Assembly (NCBI GenBank): GCA_023897205.1
Contig: JAHWDD010000002.1
Span: 434,001-498,000, forward strand
Direction of reading: 5' to 3'
Source: Exophiala sp. HKRS030
Taxonomy: Eukaryota > Ascomycota > Eurotiomycetes > Chaetothyriales > Herpotrichiellaceae
Length of the DNA stretch: 64,000 bases
Positions within the stretch are counted from its first letter, which is position 1. Every line of letters begins with the position of its first letter. This document shows, in pieces, positions 1 to 12,700 of the stretch. A program made the translations under genes and the position numbers. The notes beneath the pieces were generated by a model. It ran no database searches. It was not told the origin of the DNA and saw nothing but the letters and a program-made list of their open reading frames with translations.

Positions 1-229
1 AGTGTGGCTGGACAGCTTCAGCAGCTCCAGCAGCCAGTCAGCATTTTGTTCTTACAACGCCAAAGCAATATACTGAGATAACCTGGCTCTCAAATAAAGT
101 GAACTTCGTTGGCGGCTCAAATGGTATGAGGCTCGGCGAATCCATCTGTACGCGGTCGAAGGTCGTCCGGACTCACTGTATCTCGGCACGCCAAGGGCGC
201 GTAGAATTACATAGAAGTGATCAAGACAC

Positions 230-605
230 TTTGCCTTGCACAGTAGAAAGTCCATCGCCTCCTGGCATGGAAGTGAAGCCACGCGAGCATCATGTCCCCA
301 GTTCTGGGCCCGCGTAGTTGTAGAGCGGATTTGAATGTAGCCGTTTCTCGAATTCCTCATCAGATCGGGAGTAGCCGCTCTCAAAAACGCCAAATGAGAG
401 GTAGGTCACGCAGATTTTCGTGATATCGGTCTCTGCATCCCGAAACCAATCGTTCTTCTTTCGCTCGAAGTATTCCCGGGTTGTGTAGTGAACCAAACGG
501 ATGATGCCGCTTTCTTCGTCCACTGTGGCCAATCCAGCACAAACGGAGACCATATCTTCAATATCCGGTTGCCTTTTAGCGTTGAACTCAGGGTAGCCAA
601 CCTTA
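230..605 (-). pseudogene. NACHT-ankyrin (NLR-like) gene relic, frameshifted
   Basis: Reading leftwards on the minus strand, one frame gives the stretch that follows the NACHT module in fungal NACHT-ankyrin proteins: an IEDMVSVCAGL segment, then VDEESGIIRLVHYTTREYF, then a TDITKICVTYLSF segment and a NPLYNYA segment. Around 305-313 the frame breaks: the expected continuation (AQNWGHDARVAS...FLLCKAK) lies in another frame, as if one G had been gained in a G/C run. Upstream of about 605 the frame is closed by stops and there is no NACHT P-loop before the HET gene begins at 770. Downstream of about 230 no ankyrin repeat can be read. It is therefore an internal fragment of a decayed NLR-like gene. 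The family assignment rests on remembered motif order. An unrecognised intron could mimic the frameshift, but the missing NACHT part still argues for a relic. Confidence 0.7.
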
Positions 606-769
606 ACTGCAGAGGCGTGTCAAGGCTCTGCTGTTGCACTAGTCCTATTGTTTTGAAAATTCAATTGAGACCTCTTGAACGGTGGGGAGCCCCATCGCCA
701 GGGCCTGCATGGAATGGCATAGAGGATATGTGTCGGATTCACATTTACCGGTCGTACAACATACTTTAT

Positions 770-3700
770 CTATTTCAGCTGGAACGTCTCGTCTCGCATA
801 CCTTCCCACCCTATGGCTTCACCGTGCATGATTCCATGAACATAAGCTTCCCCTACAACCCGACACGTCTCCTCGTCATCACTACGTCTCAAGCAGAAAG
901 GCACAGCGCCGCCATACAGGACGGCGATAATATCACCTTCCCGCGCGTTTGCTGGGACAAGGCCAAAATAGCCCCGGTTGGTCAGGCACGCCACGGCCGG
1001 CTGGAACCTCTCGGAGAACTCGATCGCCGTGAACAGGAAGAGCCACAACTTTTCGTGCAGCTGGGAGAGCCGCTCGGTGGTCTCTGCGGGAGAGTGTCCC
1101 GCCGTGAAACCCACTTCGTCCTGGCCGTTCCTTAAGGCCAGGTATTCCGTCAATGCGAGGAAGGATTCGTTGAAGTCTTGACCCACCCATTCACCCCAGG
1201 GGGCTCGGGCCGCCGACCCGATAGGCAGTTTCCTCTTGAGCTCGTCTTTTGGTACAGCCTGCGAGTCGGTCGCGTTCAGCTCGATGAAATCGAAGATGTC
1301 GGCGATATATTCCAGCGCGTCGTGGACCTCGGACGTACAGTTGCCGACCTTGGCGATCTTATCAACCTCGCACCCATCGATGAGAAGGAGCCTGTCGTCG
1401 AGTGGACTTATACCTGCCTGTTCCCGGTCCACGCCCAAAGCACTGAATTCCGGTTCTGATTGCCAGGAAGATATGGTTTTGGGATATTGGTTGGACGTCC
1501 AATCTGGTGTCCACGATGGAAAGTCTTCTCCATTTGAAAGTCGAGCTCGGTAGAGCAGCTCGAAAGTCTGTTTTCTGTCGACAAATTCTGAGCCGTATCG
1601 CCGCACGATCACTTCCAATGGAGAGCTATAATCGGGTTTGAAGTTTAGCCTTCCACCATCGGCAGCCACATTGAGTAGAGTGAACAGCCTGTCACATTTC
1701 ATGGTTGACTTGGCGTGCTGGAAGAGCTCCAGCAACTGGAGCAACGAATATTTCTGGGAACCAGACCAAAAGCCATGTCTGGTCTCTCCAAGGCTGACAA
1801 TAGCGTTCATATTGCGGAAGAGAGGGATATTTAGCGCCCCGACTGACCTTTTGGCGTGTTCCTGGCAGTTCCGCACGGCTTCGTACAAGTCCTGCCATAG
1901 AATTGTCTGGGATCCACACACCACAAGCAGATCCTTCGCCAGAATGATCTCCTGGATGATCCAGGACCGCACAAACCAGGGTCTCTCAAAGAATTCGCTC
2001 ACGGCTTTCCACTTCTTATCATCGAATTCCGAAAAGGCCTGCTCAGTTTCTGGTTGTGCGACGCTCTGTAATGCTTTGATGGCAAGATCGCTGTAATCCG
2101 CCATGTCTCCCACCCAACCAAAGACTTGCTTTGCCTGCCCGAAAATCACTGGCAGTAGCTTGATCTGTCGGACCTTCTCACTCTCATTCCTTTGGTGGAT
2201 ACAAATAGCATCCGCCCAGACTGTGACACTTTGCTCGGAGCTTCTTACCCGTTTTAGCGCAGAGTGCAGTGACGCGGGAATTGGAAGGTCCCCGACCGAA
2301 GAGTGTACGCGATATGGTTTCAATGCTGGTCCCCATGTGTACGAAATAGCGATATATCCATCTTCTACATCCAGGTTCGTATCGTAGACTCGGCCCCTCA
2401 GCATTTCTTGTTCGTTGTCTGGGTAGATCTCCAGCAAACGGATATCTCTTTCGCCCTTGAGCTCTTCGTACTCATAACTGTTCGTCAACTCAGTCGTTTG
2501 AACTGTGAAGGCGACTTCCTCGTGGTCAACTGCCAGCAGAGCACGGTAGTGATCGCCTTCGACGGTAAGGTCCATGTTTCCGGAGGCGTACAAACTCCAA
2601 GGATTGACAATGAGGCGCATGTCTGGCTGCCGGTAGATGTTGAAGATTCTGATCAGGACGAAGAGGTCGGTCTTAGGAGTCTTGAATTTGGATGTTGCAC
2701 GAGCCTAGATCTCAAGGTCAGTAAGTATCCACCACCACTCAATCGTCGCAATTTCCATCTCAGACTTGACTCACCATGTCAAAGTTCTTCTGCTGGATCT
2801 TGAACGGATCATGTAGGCCTCCTGCTGTAGTGTGGACATCTAGATGGTAAGTGATGGAAGGATTTATCCAATCTCGTGCTGGAAGATACTCATGTCGAAC
2901 GAGAAAATCAGTAAACGCTGAGCAGTCAACAAGGGTAAAAGTCGTCTCCGCATCCACTTGACTCTCATAGCGGTCATGTCCCTCTTGCACTCTAGCGTTG
3001 CTAGTCCAATGTACTCCAGGTTTGTAATAGCCTTGAAGCTCTCTTTCAAGTACTTTCGACATCTGTTTGCCATGTGGTCAGTGTTGTGAACACCGATGTC
3101 CCCTCGTCGAACTCACAAATAACTCTCCGGCAAACGCTTCTTGCTGCTCGATAGGTGTTGGCAACGACACAAAAACAGTGGTAGACAGCGCCAAGCTTCC
3201 ATCAACATGCACGCGGCCAGGCAGTGTTCTGATGCTCTTGTCCAGGCTAAAGTCGTCAACCTTGTCAACCTGGGCATTGTTGGCAGCGTTGGACAGGTAA
3301 ACTACTTGAGCTAGCTCTTTGCGAGTTACTCGGCTGGTAAGATTTCTAGTAAACTCGCGCCACGAGCGATCAGGAAGGCCATGGTCGACAATGAACGGTG
3401 AAGCTTTGGCAAAAAGACCAGTTGTGAAATCGGGGGGCTCAATCAATTTAGGTTTGTGGCTGCTAGGCTTTGTGTGGGTGACTTGACGGTACAGCGAGAG
3501 AATGGCGGCTTCATCGAGACCCCCTTGATACGTCACTTTGTCTTTCGCAGGGTCTGTACGGGCGAACTTAAGGAGCTTGGATGGGATGCTGTCCGCAGGT
3601 GGATGCACGGACTGTGACGCATGGTTACTTTGCATGGTTGAGAGGTGATGATCTTCGGAAACGTCAATTGTGCCGGCGCCGGTAGACAGAGTCTCCCTTG

Positions 3701-6700
3701 TGTTTGCCTGATTACGCGGCTGTTTTATATTCTGGTGGGTCTTCTCGTGCACTGTATGGTTATTTTCGTCGTCAAGCGTCGACTTCTTCAATTTCTCGGA
3801 CGCGGGTTCGACTGGAGCAGAATCCAAGCTGACTTGCGGAGCAGGACCCGAGGTCGGTGGAGTGTTCTCTGCCTGTTTGGCGCTCTTGTCGCTCAACGGT
3901 GACACCACCCCTTTGTTTTCGTGATATCCCCGCGAGACAAGTTCTTCTTGGATGTCTTGAATGTTCTGAAGAGTCACCACCATGATGGCCAGTCGTCTCC
4001 CCTCTGGATCAGTGATGCCACAATGACTTGAGAGTTGTTCCGCCAGCTCAAGTGGAAGCTTATTCGAGGCCAAATATCTCTTGACCACGTACACTTGCAA
4101 CGCATCCTCCGTTTTGTGAACGGTCGATGTAACATTGAGCGGTTCACTGTGACGCCATCCATCTACTCTCCAGGAATACGATATGTTGTCTGCCTGATAG
4201 AGGGTAATGTTCGTCAAGCGTTTCAAGGTAGCTCCTCGGTTGAGTTTTCGGTCAGGTATCAGCCTGTAATGTTAGCCATCAGCGTCAGCCTCTTCGACTC
4301 TTTGGGCTACCAGTTCTTCGGGGCTCTTTGGAAGATATGTTTGAGCCCCACATACCGGCAAATCAACCCGATTCTCTCATCAAACAATGCACTTTTCAAC
4401 GCTACCTTTTGAGCTCCTTCGTGCGTCCAGGACGTCTCGGCCGCGCTAGATAATACCCTGCTGTGCAACTTGAAGATATCCATTATGCATGGCATCAGCT
4501 GAAGGTCAGCAAAGTCGAGTGCAAGGAGGGGGATTTGGTCACCCGCGGTTCTTTCGAATTGTTTTTCGTCAGCAATCCACCAATCCATCCATTTGTGCCA
4601 CGGTTTCATGACTACCGAACCATTGTGGCCCATGTAACTTCTCACTGGGAATATTTCCGTGTTTGGCCCTATATCTGGAATCTGCCTTTCACCGGTTTTC
4701 CTTAAACGCCGTTCTGCTTCCTGCAAGAGCTCAAGGATAAGTTCAAGCTCGGTTGGCTTACAAGACTCTACTTCCTTGATCAGAAGCGTCGGATCAACCT
4801 CTTCAGCGACATGCAGTAAGCCATGAAATAGTCTCTTGCATTCCGGATAATGTTGGTCCAGTCTTGCTAGCTTCGGAAGACAGCGAGGACCCTCCCACAC
4901 GCATTCATTCACCTTGAGCCATTCCGATTGGCGTTTAGAGTCCTCCATGGGAAAATAGATCAACGGATGCTTGTCAAAAGCCTTGCTGTGAGCTTCCGTC
5001 AGTTACTCTTACGCCACAAATTTGGACTTGAGCTCTTACAGGAGGTCATTTTCGCTTTCTTTGTAATCCGCCTGTATCTTCTTGTAGAAGGCGTACATGT
5101 CTTTGACGGACGAGCTTTTCCCACTAAATTCCTGGAGGCATCTGATGTAGAACGAGATGTTCGTATTCAAAAGAACCCCTAAGTTGGCCAGGAATTTCCA
5201 TTTGTCGTCGTTTTCGTCATCCACCTGTAGTCGCGCAATGGGAATGGGCTCGTCGGGCAGCAGGGCTTTCGGGAAAAGGAACGTTTTGTTCAGCGGAGCT
5301 CGAGAACCGTCATGGCAGTCAACAACTTTCGACCCCAGCTGATCTCTCAAAATGCTCGTCCGTGCATTGTCAGTACCTAGCCACTCTGAATAGACGTCCT
5401 GGTTTTTCTTCAACAGTAACAGCCACTCGGATGACGCGAGAATCTCGGTGACTCGATCGAAATCCGGGGAAAGTTCGATTTTGTACGACTCCCGGTCTTT
5501 GACCAGCTTTGGAACATGCCACACCCGGAATTGGTGGTAAAGCCAACCATTCCATCTCCGGACGAGCCCGGCTTTTGTTTCGGAGTATTCGCCCTGCGTG
5601 AGGGACACTTTCTGCCCGCCCCGGGCAAAAATCACAGCTGCGGAATATGTGTGACCGGAATTGAGATAGGTCATGGATGCAAGACCCGGAGTTCCTTCCA
5701 CTGTCATTACCCACAGATTGAGGGATCCTCTGCTTTCCCACCCTGTCTCATACAAGAAGTGAAGCTGTGCAACCAAGTCGGATGTCAAGCTCCACTCAAC
5801 AGATTCTTGATCTGTTTGTTTCTTGATGATCTCATCGTGAATTAGGCCAATCCTGTAGCCTTGAGCTCCAACATGCCGAAACAGAGCGCGGCGGTCTATG
5901 TCTTCGAATTCATCTCCCACATCTGGGTGAACTTGATAGATGTTGATACCAGGAGGAATATCGGGATATTTTTCCGTAGAAGAAAACATAATGATGCCTT
6001 GGTCTGAGGCCACCCACTCGGCATCCTCATTTGGCCTCGGCCTCTTCGTAGGGATGATTCGAAGGGACCGCAACTGCGGGATGCAACGTTCGCGATGTTC
6101 ATGTTGCTCTATCGCCTTTGACAGATGTCGGTGCCATTCCACAGGACGCTCAGCGATACCATCTTCGGATTTGATAAGGAGCGCAAGGTCTTCGAGAAAC
6201 TGTTTCAGAGGGAGCTCAACCACACCGAGGCGTTGAAGTATGTATCGGTCATCCGCAGAATAATCGCGCGAAAGGTAGTGGGCCTGCGTGGCCGTGCACA
6301 AGGTGAAGGGAGTGTTGTCTTCGTATCTGAAATAAGGAGGTACCCACCACAAGTCCGCAGGCTTAGCTAGTTCATCGGCTTCAGACACCAAAAACGGTTG
6401 TTCACGCACCCGAGACCAGATCTTCAGTCTCACTTCCTTGAAAACGTCTTCGCGCTGGCCCTCGTCCGGCAAGAACCTCAGCCACGAATAGCGTAGGATT
6501 TTTGGCACCAGATGCTCGATTGCGGAAATAAATAACCCGGGGACAGCTGCAAGAATTTTTTTATTCCATTCTGAATTTTCCTTGATGGCTTCTCGACTTG
6601 CCGGCAGAAGGAAGTCGGCCTGAAGAAGGAACTATTCTACGTGTGAGCCGTGATACTGTATCGGATCGCGCACATTCTCGAGCTGGCGTACCTTGAATCC

Positions 6701-7906
6701 GAAGTCATAGACTGGCAGAAACGAGTAGACATATTGTGCCTCTAGCACTGGCTGATTATCAGGATTCATGGGGAATGCAATTTTGATCTCTGATGTCTCC
6801 TGTCCGGGTCGCTTTTCCTCCGTGGGCATTGACGGCACCTTGAAGCTTTGGATCATGAAAAGCCGTCGCGAGCGATCCGGAGAAATAAGCTCGGTTGTGT
6901 AATGACCTTTAACATCTGAAACTGAGTCTTTCCGTGTCATCGTAATTTGCTGCTCTCTCCGGCGGTCGTCTTCAATGGTGAACGTGATGCACCGAAGGTT
7001 TTTCAGGAAAATCAATACTTTGAGGATGTAAGACTGTAAGGCATGTACCATGGCGTGCATTTTCTCATTAGCCATCGAGGACAATTGAAATACCATTGTA
7101 GTGCCATCTTGGCCGGGGAGGATACCATCCAGGTCAGGATCAGGCAATGTTTGCCATATCGGGGCCAGCATCCCACGTGGCTCATGTTTGTCGAACTTGA
7201 AGGAGTAATTGTTCGAAATAATCCAGACGAGGTCTGCTATTGCGAAAACCGACTTGAAACCGACGCCCTTTTCGCCGGTTGAGTTAGGATCACCTTTCTT
7301 GGAACTGGCGCCAGTATTGCAGATGGCTTCGACGTGCTCCGGAAGGAACCCATCTTCGTTGCATTTAGTCCGGAGTTCTCTCTCTCTCAAGATGAAAGTT
7401 AGAGCGGGCAGGTAGGCCCTCTCGGAATCGTCGCTTTGGCTGGGTTGCGAGACATTTTGCTCCTTTTCGAGACTAAACTTGCAGTCGTCGGCATTTTGAA
7501 TCAATTCAAGGATAAAGTGAGTAGACGACGAATAGAGGTCGTCCGAGAGACTTGCAACGAGGTTAGCAGAACCAAGGCTCCGGAAGGGGGTCACTCTGTG
7601 CTTTTGGACTTACAAGTCCAGCGCACCCTGATTGATGTCGTCAGCGTTGAGTTTCCTTTTTCTAATGGCTCGTATATGTTGTCTCGCCAAGTCTCTTTCT
7701 GTCTCGCTGTGTGTTCTCTCTTCATGATGCTTTTGCTGGTGCGATCTTTTATGGGCCCCATGGCGGCCTCCCTGTTGGTCTGCATCTGAAGAATGTCTGG
7801 AGCGATGAGACCGTCGTCGGCGCTTCCTTTTGGCGGGTTTGTGGCCAAATAACTCCTCCTTCAGGAGGCCCCAAAACGAATTGCGGGGCTTCTTTGATAG
7901 TGGCAT
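770..7906 (-). CDS. Sacsin/NO VEIN-type GHKL ATPase - DUF3883 - HET domain fusion protein
   Basis: Seven coding exons (minus strand): 7906-7614, 7550-6692, 6631-5040, 4985-4311, 4263-3117, 3062-2775, 2704-770. They sum to 6789 nt, about 2262 residues, in one frame. Residues about 25-36 are a very basic NLS-like run. The GHKL ATPase follows: N-box ELIQNADD (113-120), NEDGF (162-166) and GEKGVGFKS (190-198), then FLLQADFLL (385-393) across an intron, as in sacsin/NO VEIN proteins. About 1510-1655 matches DUF3883, from a GELF start to a VNPW end. A complete HET domain follows: SYTWG (about 1739-1743), WADAICIHQ (about 1781-1789), ERPWFVRSW (from about 1858), and the usual HET C-terminal module (GLVPANAREGD...GEAYVHGIMHGEA). 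HET domains trigger incompatibility cell death. GHKL ATPases are nucleotide-driven switches. I infer a sensor/switch plus death effector in one chain. The join between DUF3883 and HET lies inside one exon, so it does not depend on splicing. Confidence 0.85.
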
Positions 7907-9743
7907 CGGTCCGTGAGGTGAAAGGGAGGCTGGAGCAATTCTTAAATCCGGTGTTCGCCGTTGATATTGGAAGAAGATGGAGTTTGAAACGGTTCGGCCT
8001 GAGCTGCAAGTCTGAGGAATAGCTCAACAGCTACCGGCGCTAGATGAGAGAGAGATGCTGCATGATACATATCTTTCTGAGCGTGATCTGAATTTAGCTT
8101 GGGACTTGTGATGACTTATCGTCCAATTGGGGTTGATTCATCATGCAGGAGCAGCGATTTTTGGCCAAAGTGGGCTACACCTTGCCCAAGTGCAACGTTT
8201 CCAAGAAGTCTCGCTATGGCTCATCGCTCAGTACCTTCTTCTTCTGCTTTGCATCAAATCTCCCATGCCCATCAGATCCCTTTGGTGTGGTATGCGACAG
8301 CTGTGAACCAAGTGAGCTGGCTATCAATTTTCCCCCAGCCTTATGACGACATGTCGCCCTGCACAGAGACATCATGCACACCACAAGTTGTAAATTTTCG
8401 GCATGCATCAAAGCAGCCTCATCCTTTTCCGAATGCGTGCTGGGCTTGAGGCTGTGGTGACCGGTGAAAGGTGAGGGGATGAAAACGACGCAAGTTGACA
8501 ATCACGGAAAGCCTACATACGTGGACAAGTCAGATTGGGCCAAGTACTGAGTACTTGCAGGGGTTTTCAGGATTTGCATGTCCACCCGCACCCGAAGTAC
8601 CTTAATTCGGTACAGGAGAGTGGTCTGTACGGGCCGCCCACCTCCGCCTGGGTGACGCCACCAAACATTCTACCCTCCTCTATACCTATCTCTCATGAAC
8701 ATCCTCAAAAGATATCCAATTCTCGCGGAATGTTCCTCTAGTGTGTGAATCTATTTTTCAGCAAGACTCGATGCCCTGACCATCTAAACCATCAATACCT
8801 GCCAAATTCGTATGTTTGGAGGATGAGGATCTTTCAGTCCGAAGAAGAGGCGGAGAGCAGGACAGATGATTTCTACTTTTGAACCGAGAACGAAGATACG
8901 CTTAAAGGACAAGACAACTTCACCCAGACGGCGCCATCCGCTGACAGCATTGTTCCTGCTCGCCGTCAAGGACATGTCTCAGGCATATCCATCGGTTGAT
9001 CTCCTTTACGCCTGGCTCGAATTCTTTGCGCCTACATACCTCTTGGCGCTGCTCCCCAGGACTATGAAGTTTTGTTTTCACTTGAGAGCAGACGAGAGAG
9101 CGAATCGACTAAATAGTCGTTAGCGGGAGAGCAAAGCGGCGGGGGATGAGTCAGCTGAATCGGGGCGACTGACGACAGTTCGGGGACATTAGGTATATAT
9201 ATATATATACTGTAGAGAGAAAACCTGCTAAGTTTTCTTGGGTAGGCAATGTTGTTCATAAAATCCTTGGTCATTTAATTGCTCCATACGCTGCTACGCA
9301 ATCCTATCATTCGTCTCAATCATTACGGAGTACTCGTAGGAGCCCGCCCTCGAAAAAACTGTCTGTTGTTCATACATCCCCTAATAAAAGGCATCGACCA
9401 TGCCAGGCCACATTGTCTCCTCCCTTGGATCCAATCGCCCATTGAAATGAACTGAGAAGCCTGAAATATTTCAAACACCTAAGTGCCCATCATCGGATGA
9501 TCCCAAACCCATGAACATCCGTGTCGAAATCGTTTCACCAAAGCCTTTCCAGATCTCAGCAGAACAACACCTCATAAACCATGGTCATCCAACAAAATAC
9601 TGGGTATCCGCCCACAAAATCCAAAACAATTCGCAAAAACTTTTGTTTGGTCACTCCGCCGAGAACGCCAATCATTGCACATGGGCTATGCCAGTCCGAT
9701 TAGTAGGCCAGTCGTGATAGCCTCGCTCCCCCTTCTCCCAAAA
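7907..9743. other. Intergenic: promoter side of the ATPase-HET gene, 3' side of cyk3
   Basis: No coding sequence recognised on either strand; the small open frames lack conserved motifs and suitable splice partners. It holds a (TA)n run at 9194-9209 and one copy of the recurrent TACGGAGTAC motif at 9324-9333. Confidence 0.6.
9194..9209. repeat. (TA)8 microsatellite
   Basis: Eight TA units in intergenic DNA downstream of cyk3. Confidence 0.9.
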
Positions 9744-12700
9744 TCATGAGCTTTCCCATTCACAAAAAACGCACCATCTTGCACTTCGATCGGCCAGCAC
9801 CAGACCACGCCAGGTTCCACGCTCGGTAACTTTGACCGTCGTTTCCCACACACTGCCGAGAATCTCACCGTCGACATCCCTGAGAGCACTTGCTTGTGGT
9901 AGCCCTTCGTGCTTACGATTCAGTCTGATGATCTTCCCACTCGGACTTTGAATCGCTAGCTTGGCTGGCTTGTCTTTGACGACCTTCACACCTCCTGGCC
10001 CAATGACATTGCTGCCCTGTTCACTTGGATTGCTTCCGGCCGCACTGCTCGTCATACTCATCGCACTAGCTGGCCGTGCAAGTGGGTTCGGACTGACGGG
10101 TCGATGGTCAAAGCCATTTGATTCAGTGGCAGGCATCGAAGCGACAGATGCGGCGTGCTGTCGAACGCAAAAGACGTATGTCTCGCCAGCGCCCAGTCGT
10201 ATGCATTGTGGTTGGACAACGTAGAGATCCTGTCTTGTGGCATGTGGTGTGGGATGTCGCAGAACAAAATCATACGCAGGATTCTCGCCAGATTGATAAA
10301 GCGGCAAAGCCAGGGCCACAGGATGAACAATATCCCGAGAGCTCAGCATCAGTCCCTTCTTCCCAGCGTAGACTTTCAGCACGGCGATTCCTTCATCTCC
10401 GGGTAGGATGGCCTTGACGACATATCGCTTTTGACATATTTCAGTATTTGGCATGGTTCGATACCAACTGGGCTGAGCAAGTGCTCTTTTCTTGGTAATG
10501 TTGTCAGTGTCTTCGTAAACGTCACCGTCCTGATCTCGAAGGTATTTCCTGGCTTCTACTTCTGCCACAATCTCAACATCTGGGGGAACGTTAATGCTGA
10601 GTGTACACATTTCCAGTCCCTCCATGCGAATAATACTAGTGTCGTATGCATGCATTGACAGACCTTGTCTGAAGAACGGCGGGCATGTTCCAGGCAAGCT
10701 TAGCAGCACATCCGCACTGATGCTGGGAATCATGTGCTGCTGAACATCCTCGAGAGGTACATGCGTCCAGGATATCTCGCTTGGTTTTGCAAGGAAATAC
10801 CACGCCTCCGCGATGCTTGTGCTGATACTCGAGTATAAGATTCGCTTTGGGTTAGTCGGGCTTGCTAAACTTGCGTCCATCATTCTCCACTCGTTGTCGA
10901 CGAGTATTGCATTCCAGAAGTGATTCGGTCGACTGAGACTATCCAGATCAAGATCTTCTCCTGGTGTCTTGAGATATCCTTGCACGACCTCAGCATGAAT
11001 TCCAATGGCCGAGCACATTTCTAGAATCAAAGCCGAGACTTCCTGGCTATTCCCTCTTCTTGACTGTATGACGCGCCTTGTATCGATGGGAGAATTGTAG
11101 TTGTATCCGCCCATGTCGTGGTCTTCTTCCCAACTAATCCTTTCTGCACACCAGATGAAGATTGCTCTCAGTCTTTGAACGCCACTTCGGTATGGCCGGC
11201 AGATGAAGCCTGTCGCAAGACTCACAGCGGTGATACTGATCGGCAGACTGGTAATGAACCGAGCTGCCTTGTCGACTTGGCTGAAGCTGGGATTACTGAT
11301 CTGAAAAGGTTCGTAGACTGGTCGACCATTTGCATCTTCATCACCTTGTAGAGTCTCGAAAAGCTCTTCTACAGGACAAATGACGGGTTGATCAAGCATG
11401 TGACACCGGTCCGCTCGTTCTTGTCGTTCCGATGGCCCGGGAGTATTGGATCGATTGATATCGCGCCGCGTGAGGATGTATGAGCCCGATGCTCCGCTTG
11501 CCAGGCCCATCTCACGGGCGGCATCAACACCATACGAATTCACATTTGTACTCGCAACGGGCGCATTGAAAGCTGTGCCTCCAGCGATACCAGTCAATTT
11601 CGTTGGTGAACCGGCATTGCTTCCGGTCTGGCTTGCCGAGATCGTACTTCTGGCGCTCGCAGCCCCCGTCTTTGCACTGTCCATCAATTTCTTAAAGAAC
11701 CCGGGTTTCTTGGCCTTGGGCGTGGTGAATCCACCAAGACCACCAGTCGTACTCCTTTCTGCATCTTCCCAGCCTATGGCCGACTTTGCACCTTGCCTCG
11801 AGTCGTGACTGGAATGGAAGGAGATGCCTGTCATTGGTGTTTTCGGTCTCGCATCGTTCTGCTCCCACCTGTCATTTCTCATGCCTGCGCTAGTCATAGG
11901 TCGGCTCATTCTGTCTCGGATACTCCCCATTCTCTTCCTGGCGAGACTGCCTGCGCTCGTCGCGCTGAAAGCACCAGCCGAGTACCCGCTCATGAGACTT
12001 TGGCTGGTCATGCTCGATTGATGTGAAGAATTCGTCGCAACACTCTGAACGCCGCTGCTGGAGTTTGTAGAGTTTGTTTTCGTCGTGTACGTCCTTGCCA
12101 ACCCATTGCCTCCAAGTTCATAAGCCGACTTCCGTTTCCGTAGTGACTTTCTACGATCCGCCATAGATGAAACAGGGCGCGACGACCAAGGTGAGTTCTT
12201 CGCAGGTGGTTCGGGTGGGTCGCTGCCTGCGACGTCGTCTGGATCTATCAAGCCTTCTCTAGCCTGCTGCATATGACGGAGTCTGCTCTCCATTCGCTGA
12301 ACGTAATTTTCAAGCCTCGGAGCGCCATCCTGAAACCTGTCTGGGCTGTTATGGCGGCTACTATAGTTGATACGTCCTTCTGAGTAATTGCTGCCTCCTG
12401 CACCTAGCCCTAGACTCGTCAATGGCCGAGGGTCCGATCGCTCGTTGGGTCGACGGAAATCGTCAAAAGCTTCTGGGGACCAAGGGTTGAATTCATGGTC
12501 CTGCCCATGTTGTGGATCATGTCCGACCAATGTCATGTCATCAAGCGAAGACATTACGTCGTCCATAGCACTACGGATCATCGGAGGAGTGTGCCCGTTC
12601 AAAGAAGGTGGTGCTGGCGAAGGTGTCCGGGAGAAGGTTTGATATCTGTCGTTCATATCAAGTGGCTCAGGCGCCGGGGAGGGAGCCCGAGACGCGCTGC

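Noticed and set aside
488..1135. Plus-strand frame of 215 codons
   Set aside because: Antisense to the end of the HET domain; its sequence has no domain motif.
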